From assembly GCF_009857445.1 (NCBI RefSeq), contig NZ_WWCN01000007.1, forward strand, positions 62,001 through 126,000: 64,000 nt of DNA. The letters run 5' to 3'. This document shows, in pieces, positions 51,293-59,232 of this stretch. The notes under the pieces are model-generated. The model was not told where the DNA came from. It did not search any database and was given only the letters and a program-made list of their open reading frames with translations. Within the stretch, counting starts at the first letter, position 1. Each line of letters begins with the position of its first letter. Source of the stretch: Duganella flavida. GTDB lineage: Bacteria > Pseudomonadota > Gammaproteobacteria > Burkholderiales > Burkholderiaceae_D. The translations under genes and the position numbers were made by a program.

Positions 51293-53512
51293 TTACTGCG
51301 TGAGTTGCAGCGCGCTTTCGAGACGGATGTCGTCCGAAGCGCTGCCCACCATCAGTTTGAACTCGCCTGCCTCCGCGCCCCACTTTAATTGGCGATTGAA
51401 GAAAGACAGCGTATCGCGGTCGATGGTGAAGCTGACGCGCTGCGTCTGGCCCGGCTTCAAATGCACTTTCTGGAAGCCCTTCAACTCCTTCACCGGCCGC
51501 ACCACCGACGACACCATGTCGCGCAGGTAGAGCTGTACGATCTCCGTGCCTTCCACCTTGCCGCTGTTGGCCAAATCGAAGGACAGCGTCACCTTCTGCG
51601 CACCGGCCATCGTGGCGCTGCTCAGTGCCAGGCCGCTGTATTTGAAGTCGGTGTAGCTCAAGCCATGACCAAAGGCGTAGCGCGGCGTGTTGACGGAATC
51701 AATGTAGGCCGAGCGGTACGTCACATTCTTTTCGTCTGTGACAGGCCGGCCGGTGTTGTACTGCGCGTACGACACCGGAATCTGGCCCACGCTGCGCGGG
51801 AAAGTGATCGGCAGTTTGCCGGACGGGTTGTAGTCGCCGAACAGCACATTCGCCACCGCGTTGCCACCTTCACTACCGGGGAACCAGGCGTAGATGATGG
51901 CATCGGCCTTGTCGGCAATGGTGTTGAACACCAGCGGACGGCCGGCCAGCATCACCACCACAATCGGCTTGCCTGTGGCCTTCAGCGCGTTGAACAGCGC
52001 TTCCTGCTGACCCGGTAGCGTGATGTCGGTGCGCGACTTGGCTTCACCGCTCATGTCCCACGTTTCACCCACGGCCAGCACGATCACGTCCGAACGCGCT
52101 GCGGTGGCGACGGCATCGGCAAAACCTTCGCTGCTGGCGCAGCCGGGTGCGCAGGCCTGGGCGTAGCTGATCTCCGCCTTGCCGGCGTGGCTGCGGATGC
52201 CGTCTACGATGCTGACCACTTTGGCGCGTTCGCCCTGTACTACCCAGCCGCCTTCCAGGTCACGCTGCGAATCGGCCAGCGGGCCTATCACCGCAATGCG
52301 CTTGGTCTCGCGCGACAGCGGCAGCAGTTTCCCCTCATTTTTCAGCAGCACGATGGACTTCTGCGCCACATCCAGCGCAGCGGCACGGTGCGACGCATCG
52401 CCCAGCACCGCCTTCTCGCGCGCCGCATCGGAGTAGCGGTACGGATCATCGAACAAGCCCAGTTCAAACTTCTTGGTCAACACACGGCGCACGGCTTCGT
52501 CCAGCACCGGCATCTTCACCTTGCCAGCCTTGACAGCCGCCTCCAGATGCTGGCTGTAGGCGTAGCCTTCCATGTCCATATCGCTGCCGGCGTTGATAGC
52601 CTTGACCGCTGCATCAGACAAATCGGCCGCATAGCCATGCGGTACCATTTCGCGCACCGAACCCCAGTCGCTGACCACAAAGCCCTTGTACTTCCAGGCG
52701 CCCTTCAAAATATCGCGCTGCAGGAAGGCGTTGCCGGTGGCTGGCACGCCGTTCAGCGTGTTGAAGGAATTCATAAACGTCGCCGCACCTGCATCGGCTG
52801 CGGCCTTGAACGGCGGCAGATACACCTCGTACAACTGCTGTTCGCTCATGTCGACCGCGTTATAGTCGCGGCCCGCAATCGCCGCGCCGTAGGCAGCGAA
52901 GTGCTTGGCGGTTGCCATCACCGAATCGGTGGCGCCCAGCTTCTTGCCCTGGAAGCCGTGCACGCGCGCGGTGGCGATCTGCGAACCGAGGTAAGTGTCT
53001 TCGCCCGCGCCTTCCATCACACGGCCCCAGCGCGGATCGCGGGCGATGTCCACCATCGGCGCAAAGGTCCAGTGAATGCCAGCGGCTGCGGCTTCTTTCG
53101 CAGCGACGTGCGCGGACAGCTCAATCGCATCCATGTCCCACGACGCAGCTTCACCCAGCGGCACCGGAAACACTGTCTTGTAGCCGTGGATGACGTCAAG
53201 GCTGAACAGCAGCGGAATCTTCAGGCGCGATTGCAGCGCCAGCGCCTGGATCTCGCGCGTGTCGGCCACGCCGGTCACGTTCAGCATCGAACCAACTTTG
53301 CCGGCGCGGATATCGGCCAGCTTGTCGGCGTATGCGCTGCTGGTTGGACCGGTGAACTGGCGGCCAGACAGTTGATGCAGCTGGCCGACTTTCTCGGTCA
53401 CCGTCATCTGCTTCATCAGCTCCGTGACCTTGCGGTCGATTTGTGCGTCTTGCGCGTGGGCGGACAGCGCCAGGGCGGCGCTGATGGCCGCAGCAATTTT
53501 CAATGTCTTCAT
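51293..53512 (-). CDS. GH3 beta-glycosidase
   Basis: A 739-residue secreted glycoside hydrolase with a signal peptide (ending SAHAQ, near residue 21). The N-terminal barrel has GRVMEGAGEDTYLGS and the nucleophile Asp near residue 282 (FVVSDWGS). The second domain (AVIGPLADSQ, VLAVGET) and a C-terminal fibronectin-III-like domain (LRDMVSSVVRPVKELKGF) follow, as in BglX-type beta-glucosidases. Its start overlaps the GH2 stop (ATGA), so the two are coupled. It is the last gene of the 57255-51293 operon. A beta-glucosidase or beta-xylosidase role is inferred. Confidence 0.93.
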   Translation of the reverse strand: MKTLKIAAAISAALALSAHAQDAQIDRKVTELMKQMTVTEKVGQLHQLSGRQFTGPTSSAYADKLADIRAGKVGSMLNVTGVADTREIQALALQSRLKIPLLFSLDVIHGYKTVFPVPLGEAASWDMDAIELSAHVAAKEAAAAGIHWTFAPMVDIARDPRWGRVMEGAGEDTYLGSQIATARVHGFQGKKLGATDSVMATAKHFAAYGAAIAGRDYNAVDMSEQQLYEVYLPPFKAAADAGAATFMNSFNTLNGVPATGNAFLQRDILKGAWKYKGFVVSDWGSVREMVPHGYAADLSDAAVKAINAGSDMDMEGYAYSQHLEAAVKAGKVKMPVLDEAVRRVLTKKFELGLFDDPYRYSDAAREKAVLGDASHRAAALDVAQKSIVLLKNEGKLLPLSRETKRIAVIGPLADSQRDLEGGWVVQGERAKVVSIVDGIRSHAGKAEISYAQACAPGCASSEGFADAVATAARSDVIVLAVGETWDMSGEAKSRTDITLPGQQEALFNALKATGKPIVVVMLAGRPLVFNTIADKADAIIYAWFPGSEGGNAVANVLFGDYNPSGKLPITFPRSVGQIPVSYAQYNTGRPVTDEKNVTYRSAYIDSVNTPRYAFGHGLSYTDFKYSGLALSSATMAGAQKVTLSFDLANSGKVEGTEIVQLYLRDMVSSVVRPVKELKGFQKVHLKPGQTQRVSFTIDRDTLSFFNRQLKWGAEAGEFKLMVGSASDDIRLESALQLTQ

Positions 53513-55410
53513 TTGTATTGTTGTTGCTTCAGTTCGTAGTAGGACTTCAGCGTGTAGAAGGCTTGCTTCTTCTTGCCGGTCTCGGAGATCAGACCCTTGC
53601 GGTTCCAGTAATCCTGGAAGTAAGGATGTGGACGGCGGGGCGAACGAAAGTCCGTCAGTACCCACGGCGTCATGCCACGCAAGCCGGGAATCGCATCCAG
53701 CAGCTTGAAGGTGTTTTTGTACAGCTGGTCCTGATACTCCTCGCTCCACTTGGTATCGCTATCCGCGTGGTAGCCGCCCAGCGCATCGGCGCCGAACTCC
53801 GTCACCAGCACCGGCTTGTTGTAATTGACCTTGAAGGAGAATTTCAGCATTTCTTTGTTGTTGGACCAGTACCAGCCGGCGTATTCATTGAAGCTGGCGA
53901 GGTCGATCTTCTCCGCCAGCGGGTCCTCCACCGTCACCACGTCGCCAACGCGATGCACTTCCAGCGCTGCGCCAACAAGGCGGGTACGGTCCAGCGAACG
54001 CACCGTGTCCGCCAGCTTGCCCATGAAGGCCGTACGCACAGGACTCACCGGCGTTTCATTCCCGATCGACCAGATGATGACGCTGGCGCGGTTCTTGTCG
54101 CGCACCACAAGGTCGGTCAGCTGCTGCGCCGCGTTGGCGTAGACTTCAGGCTTCTCCCACGAGATGGTCCAGTACACCGGAACCTCGGCCCACACCAGCA
54201 GGCCCATTTCGTCGGCCAGTTTGATCATCTCCTCGCTATGCGGATAGTGCGCGAGGCGGACGTAATTGCAGTTCATGTCCTTGGCCCATTGCAGCATCAT
54301 GCGCATATCGCCTTCGCCGCGCAGGCGGCCTGGAATCAATGGATTCTCGTCGTGCAGCGAAATCCCGCGCAGGAATACCGACTTCCCGTTCAGCAGGATG
54401 TCGTGGCCGCGCGTTTCGATGCTGCGCAGGCCGATGCGGTCGGTCAGCGTATCGGTCGCGCCGGCGATAGTCACGTTGTACAGCTTAGGATCTTCCGGCG
54501 ACCAGTAGCGCACCTTATTCTTCGGCAGCACGATGCTGACGGCGGCGCGGCCATTGGCGTCGGTGTGCACCAGCGTCTTCACGCCCAGCTCCGCGATGGA
54601 AATGGTGACGTCCTGCGCCCGCTTGGCACCGGCCAGTTGGACGTGGCCTTCAATGCGGCCCATATCGCCCTTGGCCAGTTGGATCTGGTAATCCTCGATG
54701 TAGGTATCCGGCGTTTCGGCCAACAGCACGTCACGCGTGATGCCGCCGTAGTTCCACCAGTCGGTGTTCACGGTCGGGATGTCGTCCTGGTGACGCGTGT
54801 TGTCAGCCTTGACCACCACCGTGTTCTCGCCGTTCTGCAAGCGGCCCGTCACCTCAAACTGGAATGGCGTGAAGCCGCCCTTGTGGCTACCCACCTTCTT
54901 GCCGTTCAGGTAGACGTGTGCCTCGTAATTGACCGCGCCAAAGTAAAGGAAGTAGCGCTTGCCGTCCTTCGGAGCAGCGTTGAACTTCTGGCGCAGCCAC
55001 ACCGTGCCTTCGTAGAATTCCAGCTTGGCCGCTTGCGAGTTCCAGTCGCCCGGCACCGCCATCGTCGGCGAGCCGTCGAAGTTGTATTCGACCGCATCGT
55101 CCTTGTCCTTCGGTTTGCGGTCATCGTAGAAACCACCCGCACCGCTTGGCGACTGGTCGAACGGCTGGCGGCGATAGTTGTAGTAGCCCGTCTCGTAAGG
55201 ATCGATGATGTAGCTCCAGCGCCCGTTCAGCGACAGATGCTGGCGGCCGTAGATGTTTTGCAGCGTGGGCGGCTGCTTGGCCAGTTCGGCACGCGCGCCG
55301 GATCCCTTGTTGGCTTGCGCCTGTCCTGGCGCCTGGTCATCCTGCGCTGTCGCCGCGAAGTTCGCAGCCAGACAGCTTGCTAGCAACAGCAGCTTCCACA
55401 TTTGTCGCAT
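53509..55410 (-). CDS. GH2 beta-glycosidase (beta-glucuronidase/galactosidase-like)
   Basis: A 633-residue secreted protein with a signal peptide (ending FAATAQ). The sugar-binding jelly roll, Ig-like domain and barrel of GH2 are in order. E452 in WSIGNETPVSP is the acid/base and E538 in LVTEFGADA the nucleophile. The overall pattern (RLAHYPHSEEMIKLADEMGL) is close to beta-glucuronidase- or beta-galactosidase-like members; the exact sugar cannot be told. AGGAG precedes the start. It follows the 610-residue gene by 12 bases and overlaps GH3. Confidence 0.93.
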   Translation of the reverse strand: MRQMWKLLLLASCLAANFAATAQDDQAPGQAQANKGSGARAELAKQPPTLQNIYGRQHLSLNGRWSYIIDPYETGYYNYRRQPFDQSPSGAGGFYDDRKPKDKDDAVEYNFDGSPTMAVPGDWNSQAAKLEFYEGTVWLRQKFNAAPKDGKRYFLYFGAVNYEAHVYLNGKKVGSHKGGFTPFQFEVTGRLQNGENTVVVKADNTRHQDDIPTVNTDWWNYGGITRDVLLAETPDTYIEDYQIQLAKGDMGRIEGHVQLAGAKRAQDVTISIAELGVKTLVHTDANGRAAVSIVLPKNKVRYWSPEDPKLYNVTIAGATDTLTDRIGLRSIETRGHDILLNGKSVFLRGISLHDENPLIPGRLRGEGDMRMMLQWAKDMNCNYVRLAHYPHSEEMIKLADEMGLLVWAEVPVYWTISWEKPEVYANAAQQLTDLVVRDKNRASVIIWSIGNETPVSPVRTAFMGKLADTVRSLDRTRLVGAALEVHRVGDVVTVEDPLAEKIDLASFNEYAGWYWSNNKEMLKFSFKVNYNKPVLVTEFGADALGGYHADSDTKWSEEYQDQLYKNTFKLLDAIPGLRGMTPWVLTDFRSPRRPHPYFQDYWNRKGLISETGKKKQAFYTLKSYYELKQQQYK

Positions 55411-55422
55411 CCATGTCTCCTT

Positions 55423-57255
55423 TTATTGATATTTGATGGTCCACTTGATCGTCAGCGGCGCATTCATCGTCAGTTTGCCGGTGCTGCAGGTGACCAGCGT
55501 TTTCATCGGCCCATACGGTGCCATGAAATCCTTGCTGCCGTTGGTCGGCGCCGATGCGCATTGCTGCAAGCCGCTCACGCTGTACTCCTTCACATCGCCC
55601 TGCGCGAAGGTGACGGTATTGCCGTTCATCTTAGCCTGATCCGAGAACGACGCGAATTCCAGCGTGATGTTCGACACTTCCTGCGTGCCCACCGGCGTGT
55701 AGACATCGGTGCGGGTCATCGCGCCGTGTTCCAGCGTGTAGGTGGTTTGCAGCTTGATGCGCGCGTCTTTCTGGGGGCTCTTCTTGCCGAGGCGGTCCAA
55801 TTCATCCTGATGGTACGTGACCGTGTAGCGCTGGCCATCCTTGCCGGTCTTGATGTCCTTGATCCACGCCGCGCCGATTAGCTGCGCGCCGTCCGCCATC
55901 GTGAACTTCGGCAGCAGCTGCGCATGTGCACCACCGCTATCGGCCACGCCAGAGACCAGGCCCGGCGCGAACGGCAACGGATAGTAAGGGCTGTTGTCAT
56001 GCTGGCTGATGCCGCCGTTGATCATATTCAGGCCCACCACGTGCTTCCCGTCGCGGAAGATGGACAGGGCGCGGTCATACTCTCCTTGCGCAAAGGTGGT
56101 GGTACTGAACTGCGGGCGGTTCTTGTCCAGCCACGCTTGCAGGTCCGCCTTCGGCTGCACGTCCTTGAAGCCGGCCTTGTTCCACGTCTCGTTGGTGTAG
56201 ATCAGCTGGTGCAGCAGCGAGAAGTTCTCGCCGAGGATGCGGTGCTTGCCACGATAAGTGTCGGTGCGGCGCCCCTTGCCCCACATGTCCAGCGAGTGCA
56301 TGGCCGGGTCGTACCAGAAATTCATATAGCGCTCCGCGATGCGCGAGGAAAAGGCATATGCGTACTGCTTCTCTTCGGGCGTCAGCACATCGAGGTAGGC
56401 GGAGACAGACAATATCTCGATCAGCGCCGTCTCACCATACGGCCCGAGGCTGCGGCCAAAGCTGAAACCCTGGCCATCTTCGTTGGCGACATTCAGTGCG
56501 ATGTCGGCAGCCTTGCGCAGCAGGCCTTTCAGCTCCTCGGTCGGCTGCAAGCCGGTTTCGAGGAAGCGCTCGCAAATCTCGGCGATCAGCAGGATGGAGT
56601 AGCGGTCGAAGCGCCCTTCGCCATCCGTCTCATCGGAGAAGCCGAATTTGCCAGAATATTTTTTGTAATGGGTGAGCATTTTCTCCAGCAGCACCTTGCC
56701 CGCGCTGTCGTCCTCCCAACCCATCATCATGCGCAGGCGCGCGATGCTGAATGCCACGCCGTAGTAATTGGTCGGCAGATTGATCAGGTCCCATTGCGGC
56801 GTAACGAAGGTGCGCCAGTCCAGCTGCTTGCGCAGTTTCTCCAGCGTAGCCGGGCTGACGGCGCGTTCCAGCAGGCCCGCCTCCTTCAGCTGCACCAGCG
56901 TGCCAATGTAGTAGTAAATGCCCCACGTGTGGTTGTCCATGCCGACCGTCATATCGGCGATGTCGCGGTATTCCTTCAACTTCCGCTCCAGCGACGGATC
57001 GTCCTTCGCGGTGTTGAGCAGCACATGGCCGAGACCTGCCGCCACCTTCCCCGGCAAAAATTTGTCGCCGCTCTTGAACGGCGAAGCGCCATCCAGCACC
57101 ATGCCTTCCCGCTCCGCCACCAGCTTGGCAAAGAAGTAGTCCAGCTGCTGGTAGGCGTTGTCTTGGACGATGCGATTCATCGGGGCAGCAGCGAAGGCCG
57201 GCGCGCAGGCCAGCGCCGCCACCAGCGCGGCGGTAGTCGTGGGAAGGAATTTCAT
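55423..57255 (-). CDS. secreted 610-residue protein of unknown family, putative polysaccharide-active enzyme
   Basis: The first gene of the GH2-GH3 operon. A signal peptide (ending APAFAAAP, near 23) is followed by an all-helical region to about residue 400 (LINLPTNYYGVAFSIARLRM, FDRYSILLIAEICERFLETG, AFSSRIAERYMNFWYDPAMH) that looks like an (alpha/alpha) barrel, then a beta-rich C-terminal half. This layout is common in polysaccharide lyases and unsaturated-uronyl hydrolases. I do not recognise the family with certainty. The operator-like palindrome at 57272-57287 lies just upstream of the start. Confidence 0.75.
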   Translation of the reverse strand: MKFLPTTTAALVAALACAPAFAAAPMNRIVQDNAYQQLDYFFAKLVAEREGMVLDGASPFKSGDKFLPGKVAAGLGHVLLNTAKDDPSLERKLKEYRDIADMTVGMDNHTWGIYYYIGTLVQLKEAGLLERAVSPATLEKLRKQLDWRTFVTPQWDLINLPTNYYGVAFSIARLRMMMGWEDDSAGKVLLEKMLTHYKKYSGKFGFSDETDGEGRFDRYSILLIAEICERFLETGLQPTEELKGLLRKAADIALNVANEDGQGFSFGRSLGPYGETALIEILSVSAYLDVLTPEEKQYAYAFSSRIAERYMNFWYDPAMHSLDMWGKGRRTDTYRGKHRILGENFSLLHQLIYTNETWNKAGFKDVQPKADLQAWLDKNRPQFSTTTFAQGEYDRALSIFRDGKHVVGLNMINGGISQHDNSPYYPLPFAPGLVSGVADSGGAHAQLLPKFTMADGAQLIGAAWIKDIKTGKDGQRYTVTYHQDELDRLGKKSPQKDARIKLQTTYTLEHGAMTRTDVYTPVGTQEVSNITLEFASFSDQAKMNGNTVTFAQGDVKEYSVSGLQQCASAPTNGSKDFMAPYGPMKTLVTCSTGKLTMNAPLTIKWTIKYQ

Positions 57256-57271
57256 GGTGTCTCGATTATTA

Positions 57272-57287
57272 TGGAAAACGTTTTACA
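57272..57287. promoter_or_regulatory. LacI-type operator at the 610-residue gene / GH2-GH3 operon
   Basis: TGGAAAACGTTTTACA is a near-perfect palindrome (14 of 16 positions) around ACGT, 16 bases before the start codon at 57255. It has the AAACGTTT core seen in the palindrome before uronate dehydrogenase. Confidence 0.7.
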
Positions 57288-57320
57288 AATAGTAGGCGAT
57301 TTTGCCGATCAGGTAAACAC

Positions 57321-58316
57321 TTACACGTTGCGGTTGAAGGTGGAATGGCGCAGCACCAGCTGCGGCTCGATGATGGTGGAAGGCTGCGCCGGCTGGTCGC
57401 CGATCTGCACCAGCAGCTGCGTCATCGCCGCTGCGCCCATCCGCTCACTTTGCAGATCAACCGTGGTTAAAGGCGGCATGCTGTAGCTGGCGAAATCGAT
57501 GTTGTCGAAGCCCGCCACCGAAATATCTTCCGGCACGCGGAAGCCCAAGGTCTGCGTGGCCTTCATGAAGCCCATCGCCATCAAGTCGTTGTAGCAAATC
57601 AGCGCATCAGGATGCGAGGCGCCCAGCATGATGGAAGAACTCATGCGCTCACCTTCCTGCGCCGACGGCGAACCGCCGTCGAACACCGCCAGCTCCAGGC
57701 CGGCCACCAACAGGCAGTCGCGGATGCCGGCCAGCCGCTCCTCGTCGCGGCGCGATTTGGAGAAGCCAAGATAGGCGATGTGCTTATGCCCCAGCGTCAT
57801 CAGGTGCCGCGCCAGCATGGCCGCGCCACGGCGGTCATCACCCGCCACCCACGGGATCTCGCGCTGCGTCAGGCGGCCGAGGAACACCAGCGGCTTGCCC
57901 AGTCCGACCATCCAGTCCATCTCCGTTTCCGGAATCCGCGAGATGACGATCATGCCGTCCACGCGGCGGCTCAGCGCCTCCAGCAGCGGGCGTTCGCGGT
58001 CCGGATTTTCCTCGGTATCGACCAGCAGCAGGTTGTAGCCGTGCGCCTGCGCCACGCGGTTGGCACCCTTCACCACGCTGCTGAAGTGCGGATTCGCCAC
58101 ATCCAGAACGGACAGGCCGATGCTCTGCGTGCGGCCCGTAATCATGGACTGCGCCAGTGGATTGGAACGATAGCCCAATTCCGCGATCACCCGCGTCACC
58201 GCCTCCTCCACGGCTGGCGAAAAACGCTGTGCGCCGTTGACGAATTTGGACACCGTGGCGGTCGACACACCGGCGCCGGCAGCCACATCGCGGATGGTGG
58301 GAACAGGCTTTTTCAT
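57321..58316 (-). CDS. LacI-family transcriptional repressor
   Basis: A 331-residue regulator. The N-terminal helix-turn-helix is IRDVAAGAGVSTATVSKFVN (residues 8-27), followed by the hinge helix and a periplasmic-binding-like effector domain (SIGLSVLDVANPHFSSVVKG, ISVAGFDNIDFASY). It sits between the two arms of the glycan locus. Candidate operators with an AAACGTTT core lie before the 610-residue gene and between this gene and uronate dehydrogenase. A uronate or oligosaccharide effector is inferred. Confidence 0.94.
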   Translation of the reverse strand: MKKPVPTIRDVAAGAGVSTATVSKFVNGAQRFSPAVEEAVTRVIAELGYRSNPLAQSMITGRTQSIGLSVLDVANPHFSSVVKGANRVAQAHGYNLLLVDTEENPDRERPLLEALSRRVDGMIVISRIPETEMDWMVGLGKPLVFLGRLTQREIPWVAGDDRRGAAMLARHLMTLGHKHIAYLGFSKSRRDEERLAGIRDCLLVAGLELAVFDGGSPSAQEGERMSSSIMLGASHPDALICYNDLMAMGFMKATQTLGFRVPEDISVAGFDNIDFASYSMPPLTTVDLQSERMGAAAMTQLLVQIGDQPAQPSTIIEPQLVLRHSTFNRNV

Positions 58317-58353
58317 GAATTGATTGACCCCGGTAAGAATTTCGATATACTGC

Positions 58354-58371
58354 TGATTAAACGTTTAACCA
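58354..58371. promoter_or_regulatory. LacI-type operator between the lacI-like gene and udh
   Basis: TGATTAAACGTTTAACCA is a palindrome with one mismatched pair, centred on ACGT. It lies 38 bases from the repressor start and 32 from the udh start, so it could control both directions and provide autoregulation. Confidence 0.75.
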
Positions 58372-58402
58372 CAATACCTCCACATACCCATAAAAGCAAG
58401 CC

Positions 58403-59215
58403 ATGAGCAATACGAAACCATTCAAACGCATTCTGCTGACCGGCGCCGGCGGCGGTCTCGGTACCGTCCTGCGCGAACGCGCCAAGGCATGGGCGGACAT
58501 CGTCCGCCTGAATGACGTGAAGGACCTCGGCCCCACCGGCGAGGGTGAGGAGATCGTCATCGGCGATCTGGGCGACCGCGATAAAGTCATGCAGATGATG
58601 GACGGCGTGGATGCGGTGCTGCACTTCGGCGGCATTTCAGTGGAAGACAAGTTCGAGCCGATCATGAACGCCAACATCCTCGGCCTGCACCACCTGTATG
58701 AAGCAATCCACAAGTGCGGCGTCAAGCGCGTGATCTACGCCAGCTCCAGCCACGTGGTGGGCTACTACAAGACCACCGATCTGGTGGACGCCAACATGCC
58801 GCTGCGTCCCGATGGTTTCTACGGCGTCTCGAAAGCCTTTGGCGAAGCGCTGTCGCGCTACTACTACGACCGCTTCGGCACCGAGACCGTCTGCCTGCGC
58901 ATCGGCTCCTCCTTCCCGGAGCCGAAGAACCCGCGCATGATGGTCACCTACCTCGCCTACGACGATCTGGTGGAACTGATCCGCTGCTCGCTGTTCACGC
59001 CACGCGTAGGCCACACCATCACCTTCGGCACCTCGGACAATGCGACCAAATGGTGGGACAACAAACACGCTTCGCACCTGGGCTATGTGCCCAAGCACAG
59101 CTCCGCAGAATTCGCCGGCCACTTCCCGGATAGCGCAGATTATCCAGCGGCCGAAGACAAGCCAACCATTTATCAAGGCGGTCCGTTCGTCACGGCAGGC
59201 CCCATGTACAAATAA
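58403..59215 (+). CDS. udh: NAD-dependent uronate dehydrogenase
   Basis: A 270-residue SDR-type enzyme oxidising D-glucuronate or D-galacturonate to the aldarolactone, the entry to the oxidative uronate route. The cofactor loop RILLTGAGGGLGTVLRER (near 9-25) and the catalytic Y140-x3-K144 (YGVSK) are visible; the chain follows known Udh proteins from Agrobacterium and Pseudomonas in length and in segments such as LHFGGISVEDKFEPIM and YASSSHVVGYY. It is divergent from the LacI gene and is followed, 17 bases on, by the GH105 fusion. Confidence 0.94.
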   Translation: MSNTKPFKRILLTGAGGGLGTVLRERAKAWADIVRLNDVKDLGPTGEGEEIVIGDLGDRDKVMQMMDGVDAVLHFGGISVEDKFEPIMNANILGLHHLYEAIHKCGVKRVIYASSSHVVGYYKTTDLVDANMPLRPDGFYGVSKAFGEALSRYYYDRFGTETVCLRIGSSFPEPKNPRMMVTYLAYDDLVELIRCSLFTPRVGHTITFGTSDNATKWWDNKHASHLGYVPKHSSAEFAGHFPDSADYPAAEDKPTIYQGGPFVTAGPMYK

Positions 59216-59232
59216 ACTGAGACAAAGACCAC

